A DNA stretch of 64,000 nucleotides from the NCBI GenBank assembly GCA_907165065.1, contig OU015541.1, forward strand, positions 3,658,001 to 3,722,000, given 5' to 3'. The notes beneath the pieces are model-generated. The model worked only from the letters and a program-made list of their open reading frames with translations, had not been told where the DNA came from and ran no database searches. Positions within the stretch are counted from its first letter, which is position 1. Each line of letters begins with the position of its first letter. A program made the translations under genes and the position numbers. Shown in pieces: positions 26,630 to 39,700 of the stretch. The stretch comes from Caprimulgus europaeus. Taxonomy: Eukaryota; Chordata; Aves; Caprimulgiformes; Caprimulgidae.

Positions 26630-26747
26630 CTTTTCCACGTGGCATATGTCCTGATCAAATTTGCCAATTCCCCTCGTCCTGACCTCTGGGTGCTGGAGCG
26701 ATCTACTGACTTTGGCCTTACCTACGAGCCCTGGCAGTATTTTGCCT
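26630..26747 (+). CDS. LAMA5: LAMA5 e1: LN domain
   Basis: 118 nt, phase 0 in and 1 out. Acceptor is ttctttcag and donor is gtaagt. It encodes [17 protein letters not shown] through PWQYFA, the middle of the laminin N-terminal (domain VI) fold, which mediates head-to-head polymerisation of laminin. It is the first exon recognised in the window and follows a very long intron. Confidence 0.95.
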
Positions 26748-29700
26748 GTAAGTATGGCAGTGTGACAAGAGAGCTGCAGCCCAGTGCCAGCCCGTGAGGC
26801 CACCGTGAAGATGGGCTTTGTGCAAGTCCTGGGCTGGGTTTGAGGCTGGTTCTGTGTCATCACTGCTGTGTGGTACATGTCCTCTGTTTCTTCTGCCCGA
26901 TAAAGGTGCAGAAGTTGCAGCTCAGTGTTGCTCTTCAGGTCAGGAGAACTTTTTTACTCTCTGAGGCTGAAAGGATTTTTTTTAAAGTGCTGTCATTGGT
27001 GCCCACACAAATCTTAGTGCATGCCAAAGTGGGCACCAATGTCAAGGGCTGAGCATTGCTGGTCTAGGTCTGGAACATGAGTTTTTCTATCATCTCCTCC
27101 CTGCCCTTCTCTGTCCGTCTGCCCTGAACCGTATCCAGACTGACATACTTCAGCTCCTCCAGAAGCAAACCAGCAGCTTGCTTCCAAGTGGCTGCTGTAA
27201 CAGAAAAATCTGGAGACAGGAAACAGTCTCCTTGCACTTATCAGTTCCCAGAGATCGATACAGCCTGTGCAGGGCAGGGAACCGCCGTCCTGCCGCTGTG
27301 CCAGGTGAGATCAGGTACAGCCAGCTGGAAAGGGTGGCTGCAGAGATCCAGTCTGGGCATTTGAAATCCTTTCTCCCCAATTCTCTGATTAAAACCTGAT
27401 TCCTTTAGAAACAGCTGGTTCTACAGATCTCTTCTCCCAAAGGGTCTATGGGGTAGCTGAATGCTGAGGAACTTGTTAACCACCGACCCCTTCCAGAAGC
27501 AGCAGCAGTAATTGGGAGAAGATGTGAGTTAAGATCTATGGCCAGAGCTTAAAACCTGGCAAGGAAGGACCTCAGAGCACTCAGAGGCTTTGCCCTGGGC
27601 TGCCCCTAAAGGCTCATATTTCTGGCTGAGCTGTCAGCCCATGCTTTAGCTTTGCTGGCCTCTTGTGCAGGAAAGAGCTGCAGCCTTTTTACCTGCTGTG
27701 CTGCCTTAGTGTGGTAGCTCCTTTCCAGTGTGGATATTTTCCCCTCTGCTGTGTGCTGGTGGGGAATTACTGCTGTCAGATTGCCTGCTTTGCCTTTTTC
27801 TGTCTTCTCTGAGAAGCTCTGAAGCATCTCCTGAGGCCTGTTATGGTCATGCTGTTGGATGCTCTGGGGCTGAGCTCTTGTCCCACTTGCTTGTTCCTGC
27901 GAGTAGTGGCAATGCTGCAATGTCTGGAGTCCTCTTCTCTCCTGCAACATCAGGCCCTGGTACCATCCCCCTTGAGAAGTGACATGCAGTGACACAGTCC
28001 AGTGGAAAATTCCCATGGAAATAAAGAGGTGGCTGCTCCAAAACCTGCCAGATTTGCTAGCACAAGAAGTCCTTTGCAGAGGTTTATTTTTAGCATGGAG
28101 AATTCTGTAGGTGGTCTAATAAAAACTCTGGTTCGTTCAGTAAGAGGGTTAAAAGCAGCCAGCAGAAATGTAAGACACCAGCAAGCCTTGCCATGGGCAT
28201 TAGCATCCCCACTGCTCAGCCCTGCTCATCATGGGAGGTGGTCACTTGCCCAGGCTGCTGAAGTGCTTTTGGGCTTAGTTCTGCAGGAGGAGGAAGGAAT
28301 TGCTGTCATGGAAAGCATCTGTGGGTGCAGCTGGTGGGCTCTCTTGGGGAGCAGGGCTGGAGAGACCGTGGTGATGTGAATCCCCTGTGCAGGGAGGAAC
28401 TGTGCTATCCTCGGCCACCAAAGAAGCAGCAGAGAGATTTATGGAGGTGTTTATCTGCATGAAGGGTTCCCCACACAGCGTTTCAAATGGGGACAGGACA
28501 TGAAAGATGCCCAGTCCCAGCTGACCATCCAGGCCCACAGAGCCTTGCCCTCCCCAGTGCGTGTTGTGCAGGGTCAGGGTGCAGGATTAGCCCATTTCAT
28601 CTGGCTTTGCTGGGCCGTGCCACCGTGGAGGGGAAGGCAGCCCTCGTGCAGAGTGAGGCTCTGTCCTCTTCTCCTCTCAGTTGAAGCTTCTCCAGGCTGC
28701 TGTTTCCTTAAAGCTCTGGTTTAAGGTTACTCTGGTTTAGCTCAGAGATAGTGTGCCTGGCTCCTGGCTCGCATGGTTGTGTAGATGTGCAATAACTGGA
28801 GGAATGTTTTGGTTTTCCTGAGTAGCTGCTCTTGCTGAGCATCCTGTCTCCATGCCCAGCCATGGCAGTGCTCTGGAAATCAATCATCTCAAGCCAGTGG
28901 TGACAGGCTCCTTGCCTGGAGCTTCAGAATAAATTGCCTTTAAAAAAAGCACCTGGTGAAGCAAAGCTTGGCGGCCAGAGACCTGATGTTAAATGTTTCC
29001 ACACCATCTTCCTGTGGATGCAACTGAGCTGCTGCTGTTGCCAGAACAGTGTTTCATGGAGCGAGGCCAGGTCGGTGGAGATGAGGTGTGGGCGGCTGCA
29101 AGCCAGAGGTGAAGGTAGGGGAGGCAGAAGCTCTCTGTGCTCCTCACATCCTGTTCCTCCTGCCTGGCTCAACCTACTAGTGCAGCACATGGAGCGAGGG
29201 CCATACCTCCTGGAGGGACATTGCAACAGATTTTGGAGGTTCCTTCCCATGAATTAGGTTAACGTTTCCCTGTGTGAGCTGAGCAGTGCTGGCAGGAGCA
29301 GCAGGTTGTGTTGGCTGCCTTCTCCTCTCTCTTCTCCCCGTGGAAACACCTTCAGGAGAGCTGCAGCAGTGTGTGCTCCAGCATGCACTGCTGAGAGCTC
29401 CTGGTGTGGGTGAAACGGGAGTGGGAAGGAGCAGCAGCCTTTGTCCCAGGATCTTTCCCACAGGAACAGCTCCAGAGAGTGTCCTGAGAGCAGCACTGTG
29501 TGGGGTTTTGTGTGGGTAGATGTAGATTCTCACCACCCTGCACAATCAGGTCCTGAACTGCCCCAGCATGTTCAGTGTGGTGTGGTTGGCTCTGCCAGCA
29601 CAGGGATGTCAGAAATCCTGGGGATGAGGGTACTGGACCTGCAGGAGCAAGGCCACATCATTCCTACAGCTGCAAGGAGAGTCTTGGCCTGCAGTGTCCC

Positions 29701-32700
29701 CAGAGCAGGTTGCAGGGCCAGCAGTGTGACTGCCTGGTGGTGCCTGTCCCCTGGCTTTAGCCAGCCTTGCATTGCCACTTAGTGGCAGGAGCCCTCGATT
29801 GCTGTCCCCAAGGGGTGGTTCCAGGTGGCTTTGGCATTTCTGTTTTGTGGTGTTGGTTTAACATCGATTGCAGAGTTCAGAGTAAGGTGGGAGGAGACAT
29901 CCTGCAGGCAGTTGCTCTGCCTGTCCCAAACCCTGCAGATCCCCTCCCTATGCCTTTGTGTCCACTCTGCCTGGTGGGAGATGCTGTGGTGGTGGCGGCT
30001 GTGGCTTGTGGGTGCTCCCATTGTGTGATTTTGTGCTGGATCACTCTTTGGGACATACCAAAGAAGTTATGGAGCCATGTGAACGGGATGGTACAAGGTC
30101 CTACATCAGAAGCAGGGCTCTAGCAGCAAACAGCCCTTCCCCAGTTGAGCAGAAGCAGGGTAGCAAATCCAGTGCCAAGCAAGGCAAGAAATTCAGACCA
30201 GGGTTAGAGTTTGAGCTGGTTAAACTGTGAGCTTAATGCCAAAATTAAGGGGTGGGTTTCTCTGCTGGTGGTCACAGAAGACGCAATGGTCATTCTTGCT
30301 TTCCTCATTTACTGCACTGAGGTGATGTGGAAGATTTTCTGACCCTCATATGTGTTAGCAATGACAGAGTTAATAACACAAAGTGATCTGTATGTAGTAA
30401 AAGCCTAACAAAGAGTGTGCACCCTTCTCTGCTCTTGGTCAGAGTAGGAAAATCAATACAGGGCTCTGAATTGTTCCTTTTCTCTTACTGCTCTCATTTC
30501 TGGTTGGTGAACAGCTTCCAAGAGGGACTGCATTGAGAAGTTTGGGTTGCAAACCGTGGATCGCATCACCAAGGATGACCATGCCATCTGCACTACTGAG
30601 TACTCCCGGATCGTGCCGTTAGAAAACGGGGAGGTGAGCATCCACATGTTTTCATCCCCTGGAGTTTCCAGGGCTTCTCAGTGACTGTAGGCACTCTTAT
30701 TAATTGGTCCCCTCTTGACTTTGGTATGCCACACAGTTAAATCAAATGAGACTGGCAGGGAACTGATTCACTTGTCTTGAAGGGAGGCAAAGATGAGGTT
30801 TGGCTGAGGGAGGGATTAATTTCCTCCCATCTCAGAGGATCTCACAGGTGTATTTTCCCTCCTTGCATTCACAGATCGTTGTCTCTCTGGTAAACGGGCG
30901 CCCAGGAGCCATGAACTTCTCCTACTCTCCTCTCCTGCGGAATTTCACGAAAGCCACCAACATCAGACTGCGCTTCCTGCAGACAAACACTCTGCTGGGG
31001 CATCTGATGGGCAAAGCTTTAAGGGACCCTACAGTGACCAGGAGGGTAAGACAGGCCTTGATACCTCTTGCTAATGAGGTGGTGGTGTTTGAGGGCTGTG
31101 TGTACCATCTCTGGGGAGAAGACATCCCTGGATGTTGCCTGTGGAGATTTTCTCTCTGTACGTGTGCTCTCCAAGCTGAAGGCATCTGCAGCAGATGCCA
31201 GTGCTGCTGTGGCTGGAGCTGGAGGCTGCTTGGGAAGAACTGTGCTTAGCACCAACAATGTGAAACTGGAAAACACCTCTTGGTGTCACTTTCTGGCTGT
31301 GCTGGGAGACCCAACGTGTAGCTAAGGGGCTCTGTTAGTGATGGTGGGTCTTACCATGGGCAGATATTGCAGCCTACAAGGTCCAGCTTGTCACTGCAAG
31401 GGACATAGCCCAACACATCACTTTACTGCATAAAGTCCTGCTGAATTCTGCATCGGGCAGTTATCAAGCTAATTTGTAAAGGTATTAATGGCCAACTTTT
31501 CTTGTGCTCTCCAGTATTACTACAGCATCAAAGATATCAGCATTGGAGGGCGCTGTGTCTGCCATGGCCATGCAGATGTCTGTGATGCCAAAGACCCTAA
31601 TGACCCTTACAGGTACGTTTTTCAAAGTCACATTTCTGTGCAAAAGTGTTGAATTGTTGTGCCAAGAATGAAAGATGCCAGTGTGAGCTGTGTCCTGTCC
31701 TGAGCTTGTAACTGTGCCAGCTCTGGTGTTCGTGGCTCTGCCCTGAGAACGAGTCAGGAACTGGTCCAGCCAAAGTAGCAGAAATTAAATGTTTTATCAG
31801 GCTATTTTTTCAGCCAGATCAGCTCCCTGGTCTGGTTTCCTTGCCCACAACTTTGCCATCTCCATGGGAGTAGTGCTGGAATGGGAGAGTGGATCTGCAA
31901 AGCTGATGCTGTTGTTGGACATGGAGGTTTCTCATCAAAGCCCAGAGCTGGTTTCTGAACTTGTTCAGAGTCTCTTGCTTCCCACATGGTTTCTTACAAA
32001 TTGGGGCAGTGCTTTCATAAGTAGATGGTCTCCCAAGAAACCAGAGACTCTACTTCCCATTTCTACTTGTAAGAACCATAAATTGGTTGTGTATGTAGCT
32101 AAACAGCTACTCCTTGCAGAAGAACGAGAGCATGAGAAGCAATTATGTTTTGGCTCATGGGACTCTTCCCATCCGCCTTGGCTACTTGAAATGCCAAAGA
32201 GCTGCTTCAGACCATGCAAGTGTTGCTTCTTAACCATCTGTTTGCAGCCTGAATGTTGCCTTTATGAAAAGGATGGGTAGATTCAGCTGGAAGAGGGAAG
32301 CTTGTATTTCTTTCTCATCAGGATCATGTAGAGCTTTTGGATCTTCTAAAATAAAATTCCAGTGAGTCCCAGCCAAGTTTAAAGCTGCTAAGTATTAAAA
32401 CAAAGATGTATTGGTAAGAAGTCTGCCTTAGTGTGCCAAACTCTCTCACAAAGGGAAGTCCATAAATATTTGAATGTACAGTTTTTGTTTTAGACTTTGG
32501 TGTTGTTGGATGCACAGTACATCCGTGTACCAGGGCAAAAGGGCTTCATGGTGCAAAGTGTTTCTTTAACACAGAAATGCCATGACATTTCTTGGGTATA
32601 TATTTCTTGGGGCTCACCAGGAAGGGAGGGAAAATTGGGGGAGGAGAGATAGGTTGGCATCCTTGTTCAATGCCACTTCTGCTGCTGACTGTCCCTGCCT

Positions 32701-33709
32701 CCCACAATTCGCCTCCTCCACTCTCATTTGGATGCATTTGGCATCTTCCCTCTTGGCCCCAGACTGCTCTGATGCTGCAGCACATGTTCATGAGCAGCTG
32801 TTGCATCTCACCCGGAGCAGATTGCGCCTGCCGAGAGGAGAAAACATTTCCTACTCGGGTGCTTTGTACAATCAGCCCTTAACATCTGTAAAGCCTTTTG
32901 GGATACATCAGGACAAAGATGCTGGGTAAATAGAAGAACTTCTCATGGCATTGCTGTACCCTGGTAGCAAGGCCAGGAGCACGGAGAAGTCAGCAGAAAT
33001 AAGATACTTCCAGTTGAGAATTGAGTAGTTGGTGGAAGGCTGCCATTCTCCAAGGCTTCAGCAGCAGCTGTGTCCAGCCTTCCTGCTGAAGTGGGCACTG
33101 CTGGGCACTCATCCCACCCCTCCTGCCCTGATGGAGCCTGAAGCCAGCACGGTGATACCTGCCAGAAGACAAGAGGCATCGCAGAGGCAGCTGGGGCTTG
33201 GACACACTGTCCCTTCATCTCGTGGGCCCCAGCTGTCAGAGGCATACTGTTCCTTCAGAAATCTGTGCGACCCATCTGAGTAGAAGGTTGGGTTTGTCCT
33301 TCTGCACATGTCCTGCCTCTTCAGATGCTGATGTGTGACAGCAACAGGGCAAGGAAGAGCAAACAGAGGGAGACAAGGAATGTGGATTGGCCTGGCCCTA
33401 TTAAAAATCCCAGTTATGTCTCAGCCTGTCTGGGAGGTCTCTGCTTCTCATTTTAACTTCTCTCTTCTGCACATGCCTGTGTGTTTTGTGCTTGTTGCCC
33501 AGAAAGGCAGGATGAGCACTTTGATAGAGGTGAGGTGAGTTAGAAATCTTGGCAGAGACTTAAGGACATGATGGAGCATGTTCATGAGCTGACTTCCTGG
33601 CCATAAATGATAATGTTTATCCAGCTTTGGAAAGTTCCTCTGAAGTGCCAAGTTACGGAGGCTGCACGTCCAGCTGTGTGAAGTTGGCAGCGTGTCTGGT
33701 CCCCGTGTG

Positions 33710-33762
<53 letters not shown>

Positions 33763-36700
33763 AAGGGCTGGCTGACGGTGCGTGGGCAGGCACAGCCTCC
33801 TCAAGGGCCCTTTGCACTTTTCACAACTGTCTCTCTTTGCCCCAAGATCCGATGGGCTGAATTCAGCAGAGAGAAGGCAAGTTCTCCTGGTTAAAAATGA
33901 ACACTCTGGCAGGATCAGGCACAAACCTTTCTCCTGGCAAACCCTGTGAGCAATGAGATAATCATCAGTGAGGACCTGGCACATCATGGCAAAGGGAGAG
34001 CCCGGACAGGATTCGTGTGTGAACATGTGGCAGCTGTTGATGTGAGCTCAGGAGGACCCTGCGAGGGCTCTGCATCTCTCTAATAAGAGCAGCTGTTTCC
34101 ATGGGTTCACTGCCCCATCACTGTAACACAAGCAAGAGAGGAGGCAACCGGAGAGTCCAGCTGCTGCTTGTGCCTGATGCTGAAGATAACCAGCACGATG
34201 TCATTTAAAGACAACAGCAGCCTGGCTGGTCAGAAAGCAGAGCTGTGGGAGGAGACTGAGGACACTTTCTCACTGCTGGATGCTTAACACTAGCTTACTC
34301 TTTCCCATTTTGGAAGGGAAAGCATCGTGTGTGCTGGTAGATTTGTGCCATCTGCAAGTCCCTTTTGCAGGTGGCTTTCCCTCGGTACAGTCAGAAGCAG
34401 ATAGTGGAAGGGGCTAGTTTTTTCTTCATTGGGCTACTGAGATGTCCAGGCCAAATCCAGATGCTGTAGTGCTTGTGTGCTGCTCTCAGCTCTGGCACAG
34501 CTGCTCTCTGGACACTGTTTATAGTCTGTTATTAAGCATCAGTTCCAGTGGGAAGATTGTGGTTTTATTTTTTACGGCAGGACGACCAGGAAATATGTGC
34601 TATGTGAACACAGCCGCTCCCTCTTCTTACTTGTATATATTCCATCCATGAAACATGTAAATATTGTAGCTGATGCACATTTGCCCATAATTCATTAGCA
34701 GCACGGACTAGGGAGAAGGTGCAGTAAAGCTGCTGTGATAGATGAGCTCTCTGAGAGGTCGTTGCTAACTCTGGACAGCAGACTAAATAAATAGCTGCTC
34801 CTCCATCTGAAATGTGCATCTTTACTCATTGAGTGCCATCTTTTTGCGTTCTGGGAACTGAACCAGTGCTTTTCAAACATCTCAAACATTAAAGAGCCAG
34901 GGTGTGTGGCTGGAGCCACGTCCTCCTGCCAAGGAGATTAACGCTGCTCACCAGGTTTATAAGTTCCCTGACTTAGTGACCATCTTTCTCCACACGTATG
35001 TATATGGTTGTTAGTCTTGATCTCCAGCTGCTACCATGGAAAAATTGAAAAAAACCCATTAAATTTTGTTTCCTTGGAAGCATTGGGTGGTAGTCAGCCA
35101 GGTGAGAGGTCTGTGCGTGGTTTCATTACAGAGGCATGGCTAAGGTTTGGCTCTCATTGCATCTCCTTCTTGGGTCTGCAAAACACAGGGAGAGCTAAGT
35201 TCCTGGTGAATGTTTCAGGGCTTGTTTCTGCCACTAAGGCTCCAGCCAACCTCTCAGGGGCCCAGCTTCATGCCTGGACTCTGCCAGCTACAGCCCAGCC
35301 TGCCTGCTCACCATACATACACTTGCAGGTCCCACATGTTAAAAATACTTGTAGGTGGAAACCATGACACTCAGCTCACTGCAGCCATGGAAGAGTGTGT
35401 CTGCAACCCTGCACTTCACCCAGAATGACTGCACCATTTGTTTGTAATGTTTTTTAAAATGACATTTATTTTTAAACACTGCTTTTGAATGGAAAAGCAT
35501 TGGAGGAGGGAGAGATGGGAGTGGCAGGCCAGCCCTGAGGGGAAATGAGTAATTGCACAGATAAAAGCTGGAACATGCTGTATTATCCATAAGTCTAATA
35601 CAACAGAAAGCGTTTGTGTTGGATGGGAATCGCCTTCTGCTAAGTGGAAGTTTTTGAGGTGATGTCACTGATGTTCATGAATCACCGTTGTGGTTGAGCA
35701 GGGACGAGATCCGTTGGTCAACCGTCGGGATTTCTTGCCTGGTGCCTCTGGAGCCCCCTGTTTACCCAGCACAGCCCTGCCTGTGCTGGATGAGAAGAGC
35801 AGGAGGTGCATTTCTCAGGGAGCATGGGGCCAGCATCTGCTAAAGGGCTTAAATCAAATTTCATGGCTTTCTTCTGCCAGCACAGGTGTACCTGGAGGAG
35901 CAGATGGGACCTGTTGTGGTCCCATCCCTCTCTGACACTGGGCTAGCATTTGTTCCTTTCACACTGCCCCTGCAGAGTGGTGGGGACATCTTTGTGTCCC
36001 TGCACCATGCAGCTCCTTCTCAAGTAATTTCCTTCAGCTCAGGTTTCTGCCACTGTCACCTTCAGTCATTTCACATTTTATTGTCTGTAGAGCTGGCTAG
36101 GCAACGGCACAATGATTTTCTTCTAGTCCTTGTTTCCCTGTGAAGAAAAGAGGAGTGATGGTAGAGGAGAAGAAAGGGAGAGAATGGCACTGGAAGAGCA
36201 AGGTTTGGTGTTGTGCTCAGGAAAAAAAAAATAATCAGCATTTCAAAAGATTAAAAAAAAAAAAGGCTTGGAAGCCTCTTTTCTAGAATATTTGGGTTAA
36301 CAAATGTCACTCATTTGTGTAACTGACTTGAGCACAGCAGGGCTGTGTGGCGGCTCCCCATCCCACACATCCCCGTTGTCACCTCAGGCTTGGCTGTACC
36401 TCGTTCCTCCCCTTGCAGGCTGCAGTGTGACTGCCAGCACAACACCTGCGGCGGGTCCTGCGATCGCTGCTGCCCCGGCTTCCACCAGTTCCCCTGGAGA
36501 CCCGCCACTGCCGACAGCGCAAACGAGTGCCAGCGTAAGTTGGAGTTGGTTGGTTTTGGGGGTTTTTTTTCCTTCCTTTTCCAGTTGTTTTCCAGAGCAC
36601 ACATTGACCACGTTTCACCAGCTCTTTGATGTTGCGGTGTAGAGGAGCTGTTCACCAAAATGGTTGGGTTTGTGGTGCGTGGCACTGGGTGAAGTGGAGA

Positions 36701-39700
36701 TCAGTGGCACTGCAGAGAGAACAGTTTGCACAGTGGTTAGTTATGCTCAGTCGAGGCTCACAGAGGGAAGGTCACTAGGTCTGTACGTTCCAGTTCCTCC
36801 TCTGTGTCCAAGGGTTCGTGCAGGCAAGTCTCGTTGCTCAATTCTGCCTCCAAGATGAATTACATTTGGATGTGTTTACATACAGGACATCTTTATTTGT
36901 CTAGAGAAACCTTTGGTAGATGCCGACAGTGGAATTTATGCTGCAGTGGGAATGCAGAGCATGGAGCACAGCTACATCACATGATCCCTTATAAACACAG
37001 GGACAGTTGGATCGTAATCCTGTGGGTTTATAAAGAGCACCCTCACTGTGTGCTGAACTTTACAGCTCACCTTCATCCCAGATGGGATAAAAGAGGCAAG
37101 AACATTGCCCTCTAAACCAGACTACTTGGGGCCCCAAAGTTGGGTAATTCCTCTTTCTCGTCTCTACACGCCTGCACATATTTTACTTCTGATTTTGTGC
37201 CTGCTGAGTGGTTTTTTTTGGTGGCAGACTAGACTTTAAGAGAGAGTTGCTGCTTCTGTGCTTTTGAACTAGAAGACTTCTGGGAGCTTGGGTGATCTGT
37301 AATCCCCCAGATGCATTCGAGTGTCTTTCCTCATTGAAACATAACCCATCCAGTGTCAAACCCATGGGGAAGAGTTCATATCTTGCGATCCAGCTGGTGG
37401 CTGAAAGACCTCCGTGGGCTTACAGCTTAGCTAACGTCTCTTTGTATTTTCAGCTTGCAATTGCAACGGCCATGCCTACGACTGCTACTATGACCCAGAG
37501 GTGGATCGCCACAAAGCCAGCAAGAGCCGTGGAGACAAGTTTGAAGGGGGAGGCGTTTGCATTGACTGTCAGGTAGGTGTTTGAAAGACTCCTGTGGAAA
37601 AGGCTGTTGCAGGTTCTTGTGTTTGTTTCTACTGTCACCTTGGAGTTCAGCCTTGCTGGCAGCTCTGCCAACCCCATCACACGCCCTCTATTACCTTAAT
37701 TAGATCTCTCCCTGGAAATTTAGTCTCTTTGCCATAGTTTAGAGTGTGCACCAGTAATGAGAAGAGCCCCTGGGTTCCCAGCTGTCCCCTGGGTAGCACT
37801 GTTACCTTTCTGATGCTTTAGGGTGAGGTTGGGCACTGTGCATTGGGAGGGAGAGGTTTGAAAGCACTTTGAAAGGTCCCCACCTCAGTTGTAGTGTTAA
37901 GGTGCTGCCATCTCTCTGGATCTCTCTGACCACCAAAATGCCAATCTCAGCCTCTGAAATTGGTAGTAAAAGTGGGAAAGTAGCTTTTCCACTCCCAGGG
38001 TGACTGTGAGCTGGTTAATTCATGCAGTGGCATGAAACTGGAGTGACTTTTAGCTGTGCTTTATTGCTGGGAGGAGACAGATTGCTCCTGTCCTCCTAGC
38101 TCAAAGTGCTCAGGACGTTTTACCATCTGAAGCAAGTGAAATGGGCTTGAGGTCAGATATGAATCTGAAACTCAGACTGGGCTTGTGGGAGGACACGCGG
38201 TTTGCAGGAAATGCTTTGTTTTCAAATCGATGTATGTGGAATTTTGAGAAGATTTAGATCTTCTGTGTGCTGACACTTCTGAGTTACTCCCTCCAGACCC
38301 TGGAGCTGTTGGTAAATCTAGCAGATGAACATGAATCCTGCAGGCAGGGGAACTGATGCCCCTCTAACCCACTGTCTTTCAGCATCACACCACTGGCATT
38401 AACTGTGAGAGGTGCATCCCAGGATACTACCGGTCCCCTGACCACCCCATCGACTCTCCATACATTTGCTATCGTGAGTGTGTCTCCTCTGCAGGCTGTG
38501 GATACTTGCTTGGACTTGATGACACTAGGGAAGGTGGTCTGAAGGTTTGGGCTGAGAGATTGTTCTGGTGTAGGGAGTCCAGCACCATGAGAGACGTGGC
38601 TGTGTGATGGTTCCTGCTGCAGCTGGCATTGCCCATGGAAACATGTGTGTGTGCGTGCAGACAGTCCGTGTGTCTGCAGCATCTGAGAAATCAGAAGTGG
38701 TGGCATGCTCTAAGACTGGAATGAGCTAAAAATATGTTATTACCCCTACTGTTGCCTGCAGGGCAAGCCAGTCTTAGCTGTCATCTCTGTGCCAGCTCAG
38801 CTGGCACTTGCAGAGCATTGCTCTCCATGCCCTAAGACCAAGATTCCTAGGCAGCACTGGGTCATACCCCTCTTGCTGGGGAGCCCAGCTCGTTCTGGTC
38901 ACTGTGACACATCAGCTGTTCTGCACTGTGTCCTCGTGGCAGTGTGCCACCACCACCTCTCCAGGGAAATTGGGGTCTCCAGGTTGGGACTGTGGTGCTT
39001 CACTTGGGACCCTGTAGTGGGACAAGCACAGTGGGAGCAGTTCCTCTAAGCCAGAACCCTTTTGAAGAGGCAAAATCACACTTTTTATTTTTGGAGGGAA
39101 TTTACAGTAGATGGTGGGGTCTCTTCTGGAGGCTCTGTGTCGTAGTGAGGCTTCTGTGTTGCTCATGGCTGGCCAAGGATCTCAGTTAGTGACAACCAGT
39201 GCTGGCTTGTCCCTCTTTGCAGGCTGTAACTGTGAGTCTGACTTCACCGATGGCACCTGCGAGGACCTCACCGGCCGCTGTTACTGCAAGCCCAATTACA
39301 CCGGGGAGCACTGTGATGCTTGTGCTGAGGGCTACATCAACTTCCCCCACTGCTACCGTAAGTGGGGGGTGCAGGGCCATGGGGTGGCCACGACTGGGAC
39401 CCCACAGAACTGGTGGGTGCAGGAAGGGCCAGTAGCTCCAGTTGAGGCTGCTCTCCCAGTGCCTTTTCCCCATGCTACATGGCACTGCTGTCCCCGGAAG
39501 AATTCCTGCAGGTGGGAGCAAGCCCACATTTGGCTTTGATAGAAGCTGATCCAGAGCTGATCTGGGCTGAACCTGGCTCTCTGGAGTCAACAGGAGCTTC
39601 CCATTTGGCTGAAGTCTCCTTTCTCACTTTAAGTGAAAGACATCTTTCCAGAGCCCAGGTTAAAAATGGTTATAATGGGTCTTTATTTAGTGGTATGTCT

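Larger units (their letters stand above)
31613..36418 (+). other. LAMA5: Intron e4-e5 (4.8 kb)
   Basis: The longest intron between recognised exons. It holds a (GT)24 microsatellite at 33713-33760 and an A-rich stretch around 36219-36264. No CR1 fragment or extra exon was recognised. The 192-codon antisense frame across 33448-34026 is carried by the GT repeat (Thr-His runs) and is not a gene. Confidence 0.7.

Noticed and set aside
33448..34026. 192-codon antisense open frame with Thr-His repeats
   Set aside because: Produced by the (GT)24 microsatellite keeping one frame open; no domain or splice context.
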